A stretch of DNA of 64,000 nucleotides from Oxytricha trifallax (GCA_000711775.1 ARYC01000359.1:62001-126000); one strand, 5' to 3'. Shown: positions 12,427-25,633, counted from the stretch's first letter. Numbers and translations: made by a program. Notes: a model not told the origin generated them from the sequence alone.

Positions 12427-15400
12427 TCATTGAGCTTGCTCACCAACCTTGATTTTTCTCTAAGGAATAAATTATAGGGCAAATGTTCTGATGGCTTATT
12501 TATCAACAGCAACATTTAAAAGACTCAATGAATTCTAAAATAATAATAAAAGATGCCTAATATATATATATAAGATATAGTAAAAGATGTTTGATACAAC
12601 ATAAATTAATTATTTTGACTTTTGTCTGCAGGATAAACACGAGGATCAATGAAATCATCATCAACACCAGTCCACTGTACCTTCTCAGCCTCCATAGCAG
12701 TTTAAAGTTAATTACCAGTAAGAGTAGTCTCACTGATTGATACATACTAAGGCTTATCCCCATTATTTGCAAGTTGATATAACAAATTAGCCAGTTGATC
12801 AATTTAAACAAAGGGTGGTGTGGCATTAATATCATTATTTGTAGTCAGCTTAGCGTAATTGTCAAAGATATCGTTCAAGTTTTCTACTCTCAAGATTAGT
12901 GAGTTTTTGTTAATAGGGAATACTTCAAATTTCATTGAATCAGAGAAACCAAGAGCCTCAAGCTCTGCCTATGTTGGTAATCTTTTGAGGCTTTTAGTGA
13001 TTTTAGTAAAATCATTTGTATAGTTAAAGTTGTAGAAATACTGGAAAGGTTAGTCTTAAGCAAGTTAGAACTGTCTTTAAAGTGATTTCTCGTTCTAAGA
13101 ATCGAACAGATGCATGTAGTAGCTGCTTGTAACTGTAATTCCATTACCAAATTCATCTGTCTCATTCAGTGCTTCGTTTACACCTCTGTGATCATCAAAG
13201 TATAATCTTCTGTTATGCATAAGCTCAATTCTTCCCTTTCTAAGGACTGAGCCACCTTGAGGTCGAGGTGTCATTACTGTCATTTGATGACCTTCTCCTC
13301 TGATGGCGATTGCTGAATTTATTGGATAGTAATTAGATGTTATGTTATCAGTTTCTTAAAACTACCAGGATTATCTGTATAATTTAGGGAAAGTGTAAAA
13401 TATGTTAGATTTCTCGTTAACTATAATTGAGTTTCCTTTCTTGCATTTCCATTCCATTTGAATCTGTATAGAATGTATCGTTGTTGTCAATATCTAAGCT
13501 CTAGAAATTGACAGTAACTTCCTAACCTTGTTCAGACAGTGGAATACCATCGAGTTTGACTTGCCACTCAATAATTGGATCTTTATAATAAGCCTTCAAT
13601 TTCACTGTAGCGCTTTAACCGCTAATGACATCATTAAATACTAAAGTCATTTGTGAGACCACTAGAGAAGTATAGACTGCAATCTGAGATACTTGAAACA
13701 TACCGTACCTCAGCGAATCAGTAATGAAAGAATCAGGGGTGAACATGTAAGCGCCACTCTTAGTCTTATTTCCCCCTTGATAAGCAGGGTAGTATCTCAA
13801 ATCAAAAGCAACTTGGTAGATTTCTTTATAGGTCTACTTAGAAATGTTGAAAATAAGACCAATAGTTGGATCTTCCTTCAAGAAGATAATGTCCTCAAAC
13901 ATTAATAAAAATATTAAATATGTCTAAGAAAGTGGAGAGAAAAAATATTATTAAATAATATCTTTAATCTTATATTTAAACTTATTTTAATTTATAATTT
14001 TTTTATAAAAGATATATAATCATGCATTTCATAAAATAACCTTTATTATCTCACTTTTTTACTTATTGTTGAAATAGTTGGGGGAGCAGTGGAATTATTT
14101 TTAAGTTACAAATCGTTGGCAACATTATAATTAACAGCGATCAGCCCTACTTAATGAGCATCTAGAGGGTAGAAAACATAGAGAAAGCAGTTGTTTAGTT
14201 GGTAATATTTTGGAGGGTAGTTTTCTTTATCACAAATTACCACAGCGTCTGCTTTTACAAACACTTTATGGACTTATTCCTTAATTAAAAAATTTAGATC
14301 GTAACAATACTAATTACTTTTCTTTAAATCTAAGAATAATCAAAAGTCATTACATCCCAAAGTCCATGAGGAACTGCAACACTTATGTAATTTCTTGGGA
14401 TAGCACTTGGATTGTAAGCGCCGACAATGAAATCCTGATTGAAATCTGGTTTAGTATTTCCAATTGGGCAATCCAAGTAGGTAGTGTTCTCTTTGAGACA
14501 CCATTGCCATTCTCCATTAATGCTATTTCCAACAATTCCAGCAAGTGATTCAGCAGCCTCTCCTATGATTTAAGAGAAAAGCTAGTTATTGGCTTGCATA
14601 GCCTTGAATAACTTGGAGTTGTAGTTTTCAGCTACTGCTTACTTAGCTGTACCTGGAGCTGCATCATGGTGCTAAAGAACACCCATCACATCCATCATAG
14701 TGTCCTTGGCCTTCAAAACATCATTCAATCTGCTTAATGATGAAGATTGATCAATGGCTTCAAGTGAGTATAACTTGGAAGAGGCATGATGATTCTAGGA
14801 ACCTCTGCGGAAGTAAAGCTTGGCATTGGCTCTACTAGTGAAGTAACCAGTCCAATAAGAAACATTGTTATCAGCATAAGGGAACATGTCATCATATTTC
14901 ACGGGCCATGATTTGTCCATAGCTGCCAATGAATCTATGTAATTGGATGGAGTTGAATACATTAAAGTCACATTAGAGAATAATAAATAAATATAAATTA
15001 TTAGAGTATCTATTGTTGAAGTAGTTCATTAGTCTATCAATTGACTTGAAATTCATCTTAGCATTCGAATACTAGAAGTCCTCACCCATAGTAACAAATA
15101 TGTGATTTGTTGCATAGTGCTGAGTCATGTTGACAATCCAAGTCATAAACTCAGAAGCTCTCTATTCCATGTTATAAGTTGAAAGATTTGGATTATCCAC
15201 CACAGGTTCATCTTTACTGGTTGTATCAAAGTCGAAATCTCTTGGTGCTGAGTAGCCGTAGAAGAGTGTATGAGTGAAAATCTGCTTGTCTAAGCCGAAG
15301 TGATTGAATGAGGGGCGCCAGAGGAATTCCATTTCCTTTTGTTCTAGACGACGGTCTCTGTCTTGGTAGTCTAGGCGAGAGAAAAACCAAGCATCAAAGC

Positions 15401-16369
15401 CCATATCTGCGAACAGTCTGGCATTTAATTAAATACAAATTAAATTAATAATTAAATAATTTAAAAAAATTTAATTTTATAATTATTATTAAAATTAATA
15501 AAATGAATTTAAAAGAATTATATACAATCAAAATTTTAAGAAATATAAAGTTTTATGTTATTTCTGATCTTTATTTATTTTTTTGTGGCTATTTATAAAT
15601 ATTTTTTTATTTGCTTGAGTTTTTGAAATTTAATTACAAGCAAAATTTGAAATTCAAAAAAGAAAAAACAAATATAATTGAAATGCATTAAAACCAAATA
15701 TATGACTATCATATTATATAATTGAAAGGAATTTTAATATTTACCCCAAAATAGAAACTATTAAAATTTTATTAATCGATTAGTAGCACTATGACCAAAT
15801 GGATCAATGTGCCAGCCAATCCTAGGTCTAACTCCAAACTCGTCCATGAGGAACTTATGCCCATGCATCATGTTGTTAATCATGTCTTCATAGTGAGTGC
15901 ATGCTTCATCATGCATACTCCACCCGGCATTCAGGAATTCCAATCTCCCCTCCTTAACCAACATCCTCACATCTTGCTTGCGTTACTCAGTCTGAGTCTT
16001 CCACCACATCGAGAAGAATTTCATCTCAACGTAGCTGAAACGCTTGGCTGGATCCTCAAGCAACTCGTTTATCACAGTGTCTAAGATAAGTTCGACACCT
16101 GCAGGTTATATGTGATACTTTGACCCAGAGAAATACTCGTCAACTGTCTTCAACCAACCTACATCGTCATGTGTATGTGGGATTAAGTGCACATAGTACT
16201 TAGAGAAGGGAGCTGGTGATGGGTCTGAAGAATTCAATGTTGATGATTGGCTTTGATATTTCCCAGGGTTGTGGTTGTGATCAGCTGGGCTCTCTGTGAA
16301 CTCAAGGGCTGCATAAGCTAACCCTACACAGGAAAGAGCCAGTGTAGTTGTAGTTAAAAGATTCCTCAT
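12427..16369 (-). CDS. MAN2B1: Lysosomal-type alpha-mannosidase (GH38), about 1077 aa
   Basis: Hydrolyses alpha-linked mannose from glycoproteins in acidic vacuoles. The N-terminus [20 protein letters not shown] is a good signal peptide. GH38 landmarks follow: zinc-binding [24 protein letters not shown] with the nucleophile Asp; [22 protein letters not shown]; later FYTDSNG and [14 protein letters not shown] typical of the C-terminal beta domains. The length is near the family norm (about 1000 aa). One intron is at 14280-14317. Five IESs interrupt it: 12531-12607, 13378-13423, 13901-14064, 14972-14999, 15423-15778; each join restores a conserved run. The start lies 126 bp from the divergent transporter gene, so the two may share a promoter region. 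All catalytic residues I can place are present. Confidence 0.93.
12531..12607. other. IES, pointer AATT
   Basis: 77 bp near the 3' end of the mannosidase gene. AATT at 12531 and 12608; the join reads [16 protein letters not shown] in frame. Confidence 0.75.
13378..13423. other. IES, pointer TA
   Basis: 46 bp in the mannosidase gene. Only the TA join gives RKLNYRQSWQFQETDN, which matches family members in length and sequence. Confidence 0.75.
13901..14064. other. IES, pointer ATT
   Basis: 164 bp in the mannosidase gene. ATT at 13901 and 14065; the join reads [15 protein letters not shown] in frame. Confidence 0.75.
14972..14999. other. IES, pointer ATTAGAG
   Basis: A 28-bp segment, the joint-shortest IES in the window, with a 7-bp pointer at 14972 and 15000. 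The join reads [12 protein letters not shown]. Confidence 0.8.
15423..15778. other. IES, pointer ATT
   Basis: 356 bp just after the GH38 nucleophile motif. ATT at 15423 and 15779; the join reads [15 protein letters not shown], the same spacing as in known mannosidases. Confidence 0.88.
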
Positions 16370-16495
16370 TAATCTTACAATTGCAATATCTTTTTTAAAA
16401 TTAATATTATAATAATGTTAATATCCATTAATAATACTAATAGTAATATAATACAAACTATAGTATTTTTAATTTAATTAAAAATATATTTATTA

Positions 16496-18448
16496 ATGAA
16501 GTCAATAGATAATTAAACACTGCTTCCTGAAAATAAAACAGAAGTTGATACAAAACAAGAAATTTATAATAAACTAAATCACTTGGAAATTGAAGAAGAA
16601 ACACCAAATGATATGTTTATAGATGGAAAGATAAATATAGGAAATAATCAAAAACCTAAAAATCACACAAATAATTTTTTCCTTACAAAATAGAATGAAA
16701 AGCTTGTATATATTATAGATAAATATTTACTTGCCTTTATTTATTAATCAGCATATGAAAAAAATATATAAGTAAAAATTCTTAAGAGAAATCAATTATA
16801 TTTGAAAATTGAAGCAATATTATTTAAATATTATTTTCTTTATTTATCAAATATTTAGGGTTTAAAATGGTGATAGTCAATAAAAACCTAAAAAGAATCA
16901 TAAGTTAGCTTATATAATGTCATTTATAGCATGTTTTTTCTATGCAATTCACAACTACTTAATCTCTTATGGAGCTATATTACGTCCCTCAATGAGCAGC
17001 GTATATCCTTAGTGGATGACTTATTTGAGTTTCTTCCTAGTTTATCATGCTTTCCTTGGTATCCAGAATATATAAAAAGGAGATAAATTTTGGAATAGAA
17101 ATAACTCCATGATATACAAGGGGACTGATAAAAATGCTATTGATTACCTAATATTATTTGGATTGATATTAAGAGCAATTGGCAGTGTTGGAGGTTTTCT
17201 AAATACTTATGGGATAATCAGAGCAGCTTAAATCGCCAATTTATCTCCATCTGTTGCGATGTCTTTCACATCTTTTACTATGTTCTTGGTTTCTTTGGTG
17301 TTTTACCTTGCTTACAATGAGAAACTTACCATCAAGCTAATTATGGGGATGATGCTTGTAGTCATGGCTGTATTTTTAGTAGGTATTGATAAAGCCATTT
17401 CAGATTATAACTCAAAAGAGTCAGATGTATTGAAATCATTCGCACCTATTCTACTGGCTATATTATAGTGCTTTTTTTACTCATTCAATGCTTTTGTTGT
17501 CAGGTTTCTGGGAAGACGAAACTATTCAGCTATCAGAATAACAATTGACTACTTGTTTTTGTACAGCTTCTTCGCGTTGACATTGTTTGTTTATGAGATT
17601 ACCTATGGCTAGAGTTATACCTTCCAAGAAATACTCCCAATCATATAAATGATATATTTTTATTTTAAAATAATCACAGGAGCTAGTATTTGTTTGGTAT
17701 TCGGGCATATTTGTTATAACTATGGATTAGTTAATTAGCTAAAATACGAACATTTAGGGGAATAAATTGATTAATCAAGATTACACATGTTTTATTTTAA
17801 ATATTAAATTAAATATATAAATCTAGGTACTCTACCGCAGTTTTTAAAGTATAAACCTGTTTTGCGGTAGAGTACCCTAATTATATTAATTAAATTAAAA
17901 TTAAATTCATAAATACAACATTACTTTTTACAAAAAATGCATTAAATAAAAAAGTGATATATAATATGTAGAATAAATTAATTATTTAAAATATAAAAAG
18001 TAAAAATCTTCAAATTTTATTGCCTTATAGAGTAACAATCATATTTTTTTAATTTAGAAATTTATCACTTTTTTATTTAATGCATTCTTTGTAAAAAGTA
18101 ATGCTGTATTTATGAATTTAATTTTAATTTAATTAATATAATTAAGGTACTCTACCGCAAAACAGGTTTATACTATAAAAACTGCGGTAGAGTACCTAGA
18201 TTTATATATTTAATTTAATATTTAAAATAAAACATGTGTAATCTTGATTAATCAATTTATTCCCCTAAATGTTCGTATTTTAGCTAAATGCAACTGGAGG
18301 TAAAGTCTAGGGAATCGTTTAACTTTAGTGTATAATACAACTAGTATTTGAAATAATTTTAGATCGAAGAATACCTAGTATAATAGAAGTAATTGCTCTT
18401 GGATTGGGACTTTTAGGGGCCGTGGTCATGGCCGATAGTAAGTCATGA
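16496..18448 (+). CDS. DMT-superfamily transporter (SLC35/EamA-like), about 411 aa
   Basis: After removal of two IESs the protein has a hydrophilic N-terminus of about 85 residues, then about ten hydrophobic helices. The pattern is that of drug/metabolite transporters, the superfamily of nucleotide-sugar carriers. Typical pieces are NTYGIIRAAQIANLSPSVAM followed by a TM helix, and a C-terminal half ending in LDRRIPSIIEVIALGLGLLG. The substrate cannot be told. IESs are at 16694-16865 and 17735-18279; the second is a foldback element whose insertion lies inside a transmembrane region, so the gene cannot work without precise excision. No introns were needed. Start ATG 16496; stop TGA 18446. Confidence 0.75.
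16694..16865. other. IES, pointer AATG
   Basis: 172 bp in the N-terminal part of the DMT transporter gene. AATG at 16694 and 16866; the join reads FLTKQNGDSQQKPKK in frame. A TGA just past the right border blocks read-through. Confidence 0.78.
17735..18279. mobile_element. Foldback (MITE-like) element acting as an IES, pointer TTAGCTAAA
   Basis: A 545-bp near-perfect palindrome with arms of about 250 bp. The outer end is TTAGCTAAAATACGAAC. An internal pair, GGTACTCTACCGCA, sits about 90 bp in from each end. A 9-bp repeat TTAGCTAAA flanks it, and joining there restores the transporter frame (GLVNQLNATGGK). A related copy lies at 27103-27644. No protein is encoded, so it must be moved by a transposase from elsewhere. 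Confidence 0.88.
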
Positions 18449-18745
18449 AGAAATTAAAATAATTAAGAATTTGTAAATGTTTAAGATTCGTATTGAAAAA
18501 TAAAGACTTTTTTAATCTATAATTTAATTGCTTTACATATTTTCATATTATTGCTGAATGAGAAACACAATAAATTTTACATGAATAAATTTATACTCAA
18601 TTTTATCTAATAGCTTTAAAAATTAGACTATCTAAACTTTTAAAATTAATTGATTCTAACTATACGAACTCAAATTTATTTGACACTTATTTTGGTGAAT
18701 ATATTTATTTATTAATTAAATAAAGTTTTTTAGAACTTGAATTGA

Positions 18746-21700
18746 ATGTCAGATTGTGAAATTAATTTTATGGACAATGATTCAGGAAATGATTCTGATG
18801 GGCCCAGAAGACCAGCTTTTGGAAAAGTTATGAGTAAAGGAAAAGGAAATCATAAATTCATTAAATATAAGAGTAAGAATGCACCAAGTCTTAATAAAGC
18901 TTAGCAAAAATTTAAATTAAAAGATGCAAAAAAGAAGCAACAAAATCTAAAGAATATTTTCGGAGGAACTTGTGATAATTAAGATTTAAGAGAAGAAAAA
19001 AGTACAAATGTGTTTGAAGAGGCTAATAAGAATGAGGATTGTGACTAATTTGAAAAAGAGCTAATGTCAAGTAAGTATTCATTCAAGGGGAAGAAAGGTT
19101 TTGGTTATTAAAAATTTGGAGGAAAACGTGGACCCTACCAGCGCAAAATAAAAATGAATCCAGAAGATATCCCCGAAGAATTTAAAAGCCGTAGAAATCT
19201 ATAAAACGCCTCAGACGATGAAGTGGATGATATGAGTGAATTTAAGTTTAAGAAACCTAAATACAACAACTTCAAGAAAAAACCTGTTAATAATACTGAG
19301 TCTTAACAATCCAGTAATAATTTTGACCCTGAGAGATTCTTGGATGCAGCTTATCCCGAATTAGGCCAAGAAGATACTTAAGAGTCAAATGCTTAAAGGA
19401 AGCATTAGTAGAGAATCAATTGGTTTAAACAGTAGAAAATTTAGAAAAAGAGACAGCAAACTTGAACTTAAAAAAGTGGAGGGTTGTTCACTTCATAAAT
19501 AGGGGATAATTACATTGTTAATGATATAATACCCAATAAGAGGAGAAAGAAGTAAGTCATTAATTTTAAATTTATTGCTATAGAGCTTAAAATCCGGATG
19601 GAGATCATTAAAAAGATGATCTAATTATTGAATCATTTGAAGGGCCTACTTTAAAAAACTAAGGATAGCTGCCTAAAGAGATAAATTTCTCTTAAATCTA
19701 AGATGGCTTAGAAATGCCAGAAACAATCACTTTTACAAATACTTTAACTTACGGAAGAATCGTGGGGCAACCGCCAAAAGAAAAACAGGATAAAGATGCT
19801 CCAGATCTAGTCAAATATAAAAAGGGGAATGGTGTAAGCTATTAATGAAATTATTTTATATGCCTTTATAGAGTGTCAAAGGATTGCATTATAGAAAATA
19901 CATAGCTTTGGAATTGCTTTCTGAACATACTTTCGCTTGCAGCTTCCATAAATTCTTTTCACATGAAATGAGACTATTGATTCGAGTAAGTTAAATATAA
20001 TTTAATCTTAAAATATAGTCAATAAGGAATACAAAATTTTCACCTGAAATGAGAGTTTGGGTTATAAGCGTCCTTAATTATGAACCTTTAATGCAAGATT
20101 TGAAAAGAATATGTTTAACAAATAATATACATATTGAAGACATCCCATAATTTGCAATAAATCTCATGAAAGTTTAAATTCCATTTACTTTGCAAAATGG
20201 CAGAAAGTCTTAGTATGATTATAAGAAGGATCCTACAGTTCGATTAAAGCTGGAAGAATTTCTGCCACCTTTAATCTATCGACAGTTATATTCCTTCCAG
20301 AGAGATGGTATTATGAAAGGAATAAAATTTAATGGAAGAATTCTAATTAATGATGATTTTGGCACTGGCAAGTCTCTTTAAGCTTTAGGATTATCAATAG
20401 CCTACAGAAACGAATGGCCGCTTTTAATTTTGTGTCCAAGGTTTTGTCAATATATGTGGAGATATGAAATACTAAAATGGCTACCTGGCTATGACATCAA
20501 CAGAATTTAAATCATAAAAAATGATAAACAGGAGTTTACAAGTTAATTTCAAATGGTAATTATACCTTATGATATCGCAGCTAAAATTTCACTAAGAATT
20601 GAAAGTTTTGGATTTAAAGTTTGCATTGCAGATGAAGTCCAACTCTTAAAACATAAAGAAAGAGAGAAAAATCACAAAAGGTTAATTTTATTAGACTTAA
20701 TTTAGAAAATGAAAAGAGTTATTTTGTTAAGTGGGTGTAACTTGACAAAAAAACCTCAAGATATATACAACATGTTTAAAATGGTCCGACCAGACATAAT
20801 GCCTTCCTTCCATGAATTTGGCTATAGATATTGTGATCCTCGACAATCATTTGATGGTATTGATTTTTCAAATGCAGGGAATATGATTGAGTTGAAGCAA
20901 TTGTTAGACAAGAGAATTCAAACAATTTTCAAGCGAAAGTATGTTTTCAATGAACTCCCAGATATTGTGAGACAAAAACTTGAAGTACACTGTGAAACAT
21001 CCATAATTGTTAAAATGCAATAGCTTTTGCTAAACTATGTAGTACCACGAGAAGTACAGAATCCTGATTTAAGCTTTTTCGAAGAAATGTTCTTGACCTA
21101 CTTTCAAACACCAGATAAAGTTTAATCGAAATTTTTATGTGATCCAATAGATGATAGTAAATTGAGCTTTCAAAAAAGTTTAGTTTAAATATTCAGGGAT
21201 ATATTTGATTACTCTGGTTAAGCCAAACTTAAAGCAACATATGAAGTCATTGATAATATTTTGGAGAATGGAATGAGAGTGCTGATATTTGGCTACCACC
21301 TGTATTTTATTACTGCAATTGAAGATCATTTGACTAGCAAGGTCAAATTTTTATATTTGGGTAAGAATGTCGATACCGATTACAAATAAGATATTTGCTA
21401 AAAGTTTAACGAAGACGATTCGTACAAAGCGGTTCTTATTGATTTAAGCGAAGATTTGTCAGATATTCAGTTTCTGACGCCAAATACAGTAATATTATTT
21501 GCTGAAACGTTTTGGAATTGGGACTATATGGAGAAAGCAGAGAGTTTAATTGTTACGCCAGGCATGAAGTCAGCAAATAATGTAATCTATCTTTTTGGGA
21601 GATACACTCTTGATGAGTACATTTTCAAGCTTTTGTACAGACAAAATAATGAACTTTATTAATAACTTGAGCCGCTGCAACTTGACTTAGATGATTTCAG

Positions 21701-22139
21701 AATAAAAGAAAACCTTGGGCAAAACTATGATGAGTTAAAATGTACTCAAATAAATTGGAACTCTTAATCATTCTAAACATTCTCACAAATTACTGAATAG
21801 CCATGCAACGATCAAAATTTAGACATAAGTAATATAGATCCCTTAGCCCCTGCAAAGATTTTTCAAAAGGGTGGTTCAATGACGCTTGATAATATGTTTT
21901 TGAAGTAACGCATAGAAAATTAGCACTAAGAAATGATAAATCAAAACTCAAGCAAAATTAAAAAGTAAAATAATGTAAGTCATAATTCAGATAATAGCTA
22001 ATAATCTGATGTAAACGAGGATGACTTGGCATCTGTAATGACTCAACAAAAACATTAAAATAATAATGATTAGAAATAAAATAAAAGCGCTTTAGAAGAT
22101 ATGAAGGATGAAGACCTCATGATGTTTTTAGAAATGTGA
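18746..22139 (+). CDS. SMARCAL1-like SNF2 protein, copy A, with an in-frame TGA
   Basis: Homologous over its length to the annealing helicase SMARCAL1/ZRANB3 group. The N-terminal 250 residues are basic and low-complexity. A HARP-like region and a SNF2 core follow: Walker A is DDFGTGKS (usually DEMGLGKT), motif II is ADEVQ (usually DESH), motif III is LLSGCN (usually LSGTP), and the YCDPRQ region is kept. Motif VI, normally QAEDRxHRIGQ with the arginine finger, reads KAESLIVTPGM, so ATPase or helicase activity is doubtful. Introns: 19552-19583, 19834-19871, 19986-20018. Codon 240 is TGA (19463-19465) where copy B has TAA. Copy A is thus truncated, recoded or a fresh pseudogene. No IES was found. 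Confidence 0.8.
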
Positions 22140-22624
22140 CTATAAACTATCTTTATTAAAAGAAATTCCAACATAAACTTTATTACATTTGACCTATATC
22201 CGATATATCTAAATTTATTTTAACATTAATTTAATGGTTTTAAATAACTTTTTAAAATATTAAGAAGATTACATTTTTAAATTTATGATTTAATTTCCTT
22301 TTATTACAAAACCATTATTGTTAGGTTTTTTATTTAAAATATATCTCTTAAGTCCTTAATTTTTAAAATATTGAATTTTTTTGGAATTTAGATAGGTAAA
22401 TTTATTAATAATAATTTTAAATAAATTTTTTGGGGGGAGTTTCTTGTTTTTTTTCATGCCCCCCCCCTATGAAAATTTTTGCCAGGAAATTGTTATATTC
22501 ATCTATTAGCTAAATTATATATCCCATATAGTTTCTTGACTTATTTATAGAAATATGTTATTTTTTATCAATTAGTATAAATAATTAAATTATCAAGAAT
22601 TGTGATATATTATTTATTCCATTA
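22140..22624. other. Intergenic AT-rich sequence with a G-run/C-run dyad
   Basis: No gene seen. At 22429-22475 a run of six G and a run of nine C face each other across a T-rich loop and could form a hairpin. Nothing else stands out. Confidence 0.4.
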
Positions 22625-23607
22625 TTGTAGGTATACATTTGATTTGGGAAATTATACTATATTATGCATGAATTTTTAAAATTAAAAATTTATTGATAAT
22701 TAAATAAAAACAGAAATTATTTACATATTCTTAAATTAAAAATGGATCATAGACCACTCTTAACTTTTTAAGTATTTATGCTAGGAATTTTTCTATTTTT
22801 TCTCCAATTTTTTTGAATCAGAAAATAAATTGTATCTTTTGTATTAATTTTATCTAGTATTTTATTAACCATAAATTCTTGTTGTTAAAGATTGTCAATA
22901 TGAAATATTTCATTAAACCTACAAGCTTTCTATGAATATATAAAGAGAGACTAAGACGTTTTTAATATTGCAGCTCTATTTAAACTCACATTCTCAAATA
23001 TTTGCTAATAAATCACAAAAACTAGCTGTTAGCTAAAATAGAACAATTTAGGAAAATGTGATAATAATAATTTTCAGAATAATTTATATGAAACACAGTA
23101 AGCAAATCACAATTCAAAATGGAAATTTCTTTCGCATTATTTCGATTTTTCTCATATTAATTAAAACTATTTTAGTTATATAATTTTATGATCAGTTATA
23201 ATTAATTTTGCATTAATATTTTGTATAATATCAATAATAAAAAATTAAATTAATAAAAAGTGGCAGTTAACTTTCTGGAAACCTAGACAATATGGTACTT
23301 GCTCGATAGAGAATTCAAAATTAACTGTACTTTACTATTGGCAGTACCACATCCATGAAGTTAGATTAATCGAGTTTAATTTTGGCATTAAATTAAACTA
23401 AAAATATTACCCAAAAATTAAACTCGATTAATCTAACTTCATGGATGTGGTACTGCCAATAGTAAAGTACAGTTAATTTTGAATTCTCTATCGAACAAGT
23501 ACCATATTGTCTAGGTTTCCAGAAAGTTAACTGCCACTTTTTATTAATTTAATTTATTTAATTATAATATAATTTCCCAAATCAAACGTATACCTACAAT
23601 ATTATTT
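22625..23607. mobile_element. Non-coding element with about 40-bp inverted ends
   Basis: The left end reads TTGTAGGTATACATTTGATT and the right end is its inverted copy with one change in that stretch (near 23567-23607); similarity extends to about 40 bp. The inside has no open frame. The right third is a long palindrome (listed separately), so this may be a foldback element whose left arm was separated from its end by an insertion of about 600 bp. Confidence 0.6.
23248..23556. repeat. Long palindrome, arms about 145 bp
   Basis: The left arm beginning AATAAAAAGTGGCAGTTAAC is mirrored almost perfectly in the right arm, with a loop of about 20 bp near 23402. It includes a C/T mismatch where the arms read TGCTCGATAG and TGTTCGATAG. 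It lies inside the larger inverted-end element. Confidence 0.85.
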
Positions 23608-24235
23608 AATAAAAACTACTTTTGCTAGTGTAAAGAGTTTAACTGAACAAATTAAAATGAAATGTTATGAACTATGCTTTCATGAAAAGATAAGTATTTT
23701 TTTAAATCTAAAGAAATTTAAAAATATAAATATAATGTAACCAATTAAAAATGTTAATAGTGTAATAAAGTAATCTTTATTTGATAAAATATTAATTATT
23801 CAAATATAAGAAGAGGTAATATAAAATGAAATTTAAAATGATTAAAAACTAATGTATATTTATTTATACGAGCTATGTTGAAAAAAAATAGACTTTGCTC
23901 GTCAAATTGGTTAATTTTTAAAAAATATATAATTTGTCTAATTTTTGATTATTAATAATCGTGTACTTAAATATTCAAATTTTTTAAAAATCCTTATCAT
24001 TTCTATTTCCCTTATAAACATTAATTTGTTCTCATACTTTAAAAAAAGATTCGAATAGTTTCATTAAGATTACATTAATTTTTAATTCAAACAATAAGTT
24101 ATTTAATAGCATCTAATGAGTAATCAAAATCCCTTAATGAGGTTTATAAGTGCTTTGATTTGTAGGGAATTTGCTAGGGGTTGGGGTTATTAATAGGTTT
24201 TAATTTGAAATTTATAGCAAATGCATTTTATTTAA

Positions 24236-25633
24236 TCACTCAAAATGCACTTTTGGATCATGTGGGAGAGGTCTGAAGTTTATCTTACTTAACCACAACT
24301 CTATCTGCTCTATTGATATGTCTGATCTTGAGTTTGGTTTTATTATTATTGACTCTGCCATTTGCTTCATTGATTGAGACACTCTTGTTTTGTCAATAAA
24401 TTGCTTTATTCTTTGCCTTGCATCCTTCTCGCACCTTGTAGAGTAGTAATCGTTGCGAGGCATATCACACTCTATTATTATTGCTGCTAAAGCCCACACA
24501 TCCCACTGTTAGTCTCCATCTCTCCAGTCTTCCCTTTCCGGATAATATCCTGGAGTTCCCATTACACTTCCAAGCCTTGATACTTCCACTCTTAAGGCTT
24601 TGTTGAAATCAATAATTGTTACTTTTACTGGTGAAAAGTTCAACATTATATTCTCAGGCTTGAGATCTCTGTGAACAAAGCCTAACTTATGAAGCTCTTT
24701 GATACCTTGTATAGCTTAGGTTGATATTAATGCAAGCTATCTATGATTTCTTTGATCAGTTATGAAATCTCTGAGTGTCATTTCAAAGAGTGGTAGTCTG
24801 AAAGCTACATGATCTTTGGCTAGGAAAACAGCATCTAGCTTTATTAAGTATTTGCACTCTTTAAACTTAGACTGAGTGAGTACTTAATACTCATTAGTAA
24901 ACTCCATTTAATATTTATCATCACTAAGGAGATAGTTGAAAGGATATACCTTGTAAGCATACTGATGATCCTTAATAACTTTCTTGTCATAGGAGTCCTC
25001 TAGAATTAGGTAGCTTTAGAGAGAAGTATCTAAATCAATCTATGCAAGTACTGGAATTTTCTTGTATTATATTTTAATCATGATTTTAGTGACCTCTGAT
25101 GCTAAGAGGTTGCGTGCAATCCTCACATACTCTGATTCGCTTGCCTGTTAAAGCTCAGCAACTTAAAGAGGCTCCCTTGCTTTTCTTTTGTTGAGCAACT
25201 TTAGTTGAGTGTCCTAATCTTCAACTTCTATTTCTTTCTTGTGGGCTTTTAAAGATGCTTATTTAAGTCTCTTGTGTGGGAGTACTGTTTATGGCACTCA
25301 AAGCAATCATACTCTCCATCTATTTTATCATGCTCTAAGTATACAGTGGGCTTGGCTTCTCTATGCTCTTTCTTATGTCTATACCAGCTTGATTTATGAG
25401 CAAAATCTCTCTCACATAGCTTACAAAAATAGACTTCAGCTTCTTTAGTTTGTATAGGAATTTCATTAATACCTTTCTCCTCCTCTTTTTCTCCCACACT
25501 TGTTTGCCATTTATTTTATATTATTAATTTCTATTTTAATAACAAAGAACTCAAGTGATAGCTCTGGTAGTTCTTTAAGAGATTTCATCTCGCAGTTATT
25601 ACACTTTTTATTGCTGCCAAAGGTTAGTCTCAT
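24236..25633 (-). pseudogene. C2H2 zinc-finger/protein-kinase ORF of the TBE-like element (57-kDa type)
   Basis: The stop is 112 bp from the transposon's left end. From the N-terminus: a CNNC pair, two C2H2 fingers (CKLCERDF..HKKEH and CFECHKQY..KHLKAH), then a protein-kinase domain. The kinase has a candidate lysine in AYKVYPF, the catalytic loop HRDLKPEN, IIDFN in place of DFG, and GTPGYYPE in the activation segment. No glycine-rich loop is clear. The frame needs two adjustments: near 25496-25541, where a 46-bp segment is bounded by ACA repeats, and within the second finger near 25254, where two extra bases occur. The coding sequence is otherwise open for over 1.3 kb. I take it as a recently damaged transposon gene; a spliced or IES-interrupted gene is possible. 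Confidence 0.7.
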
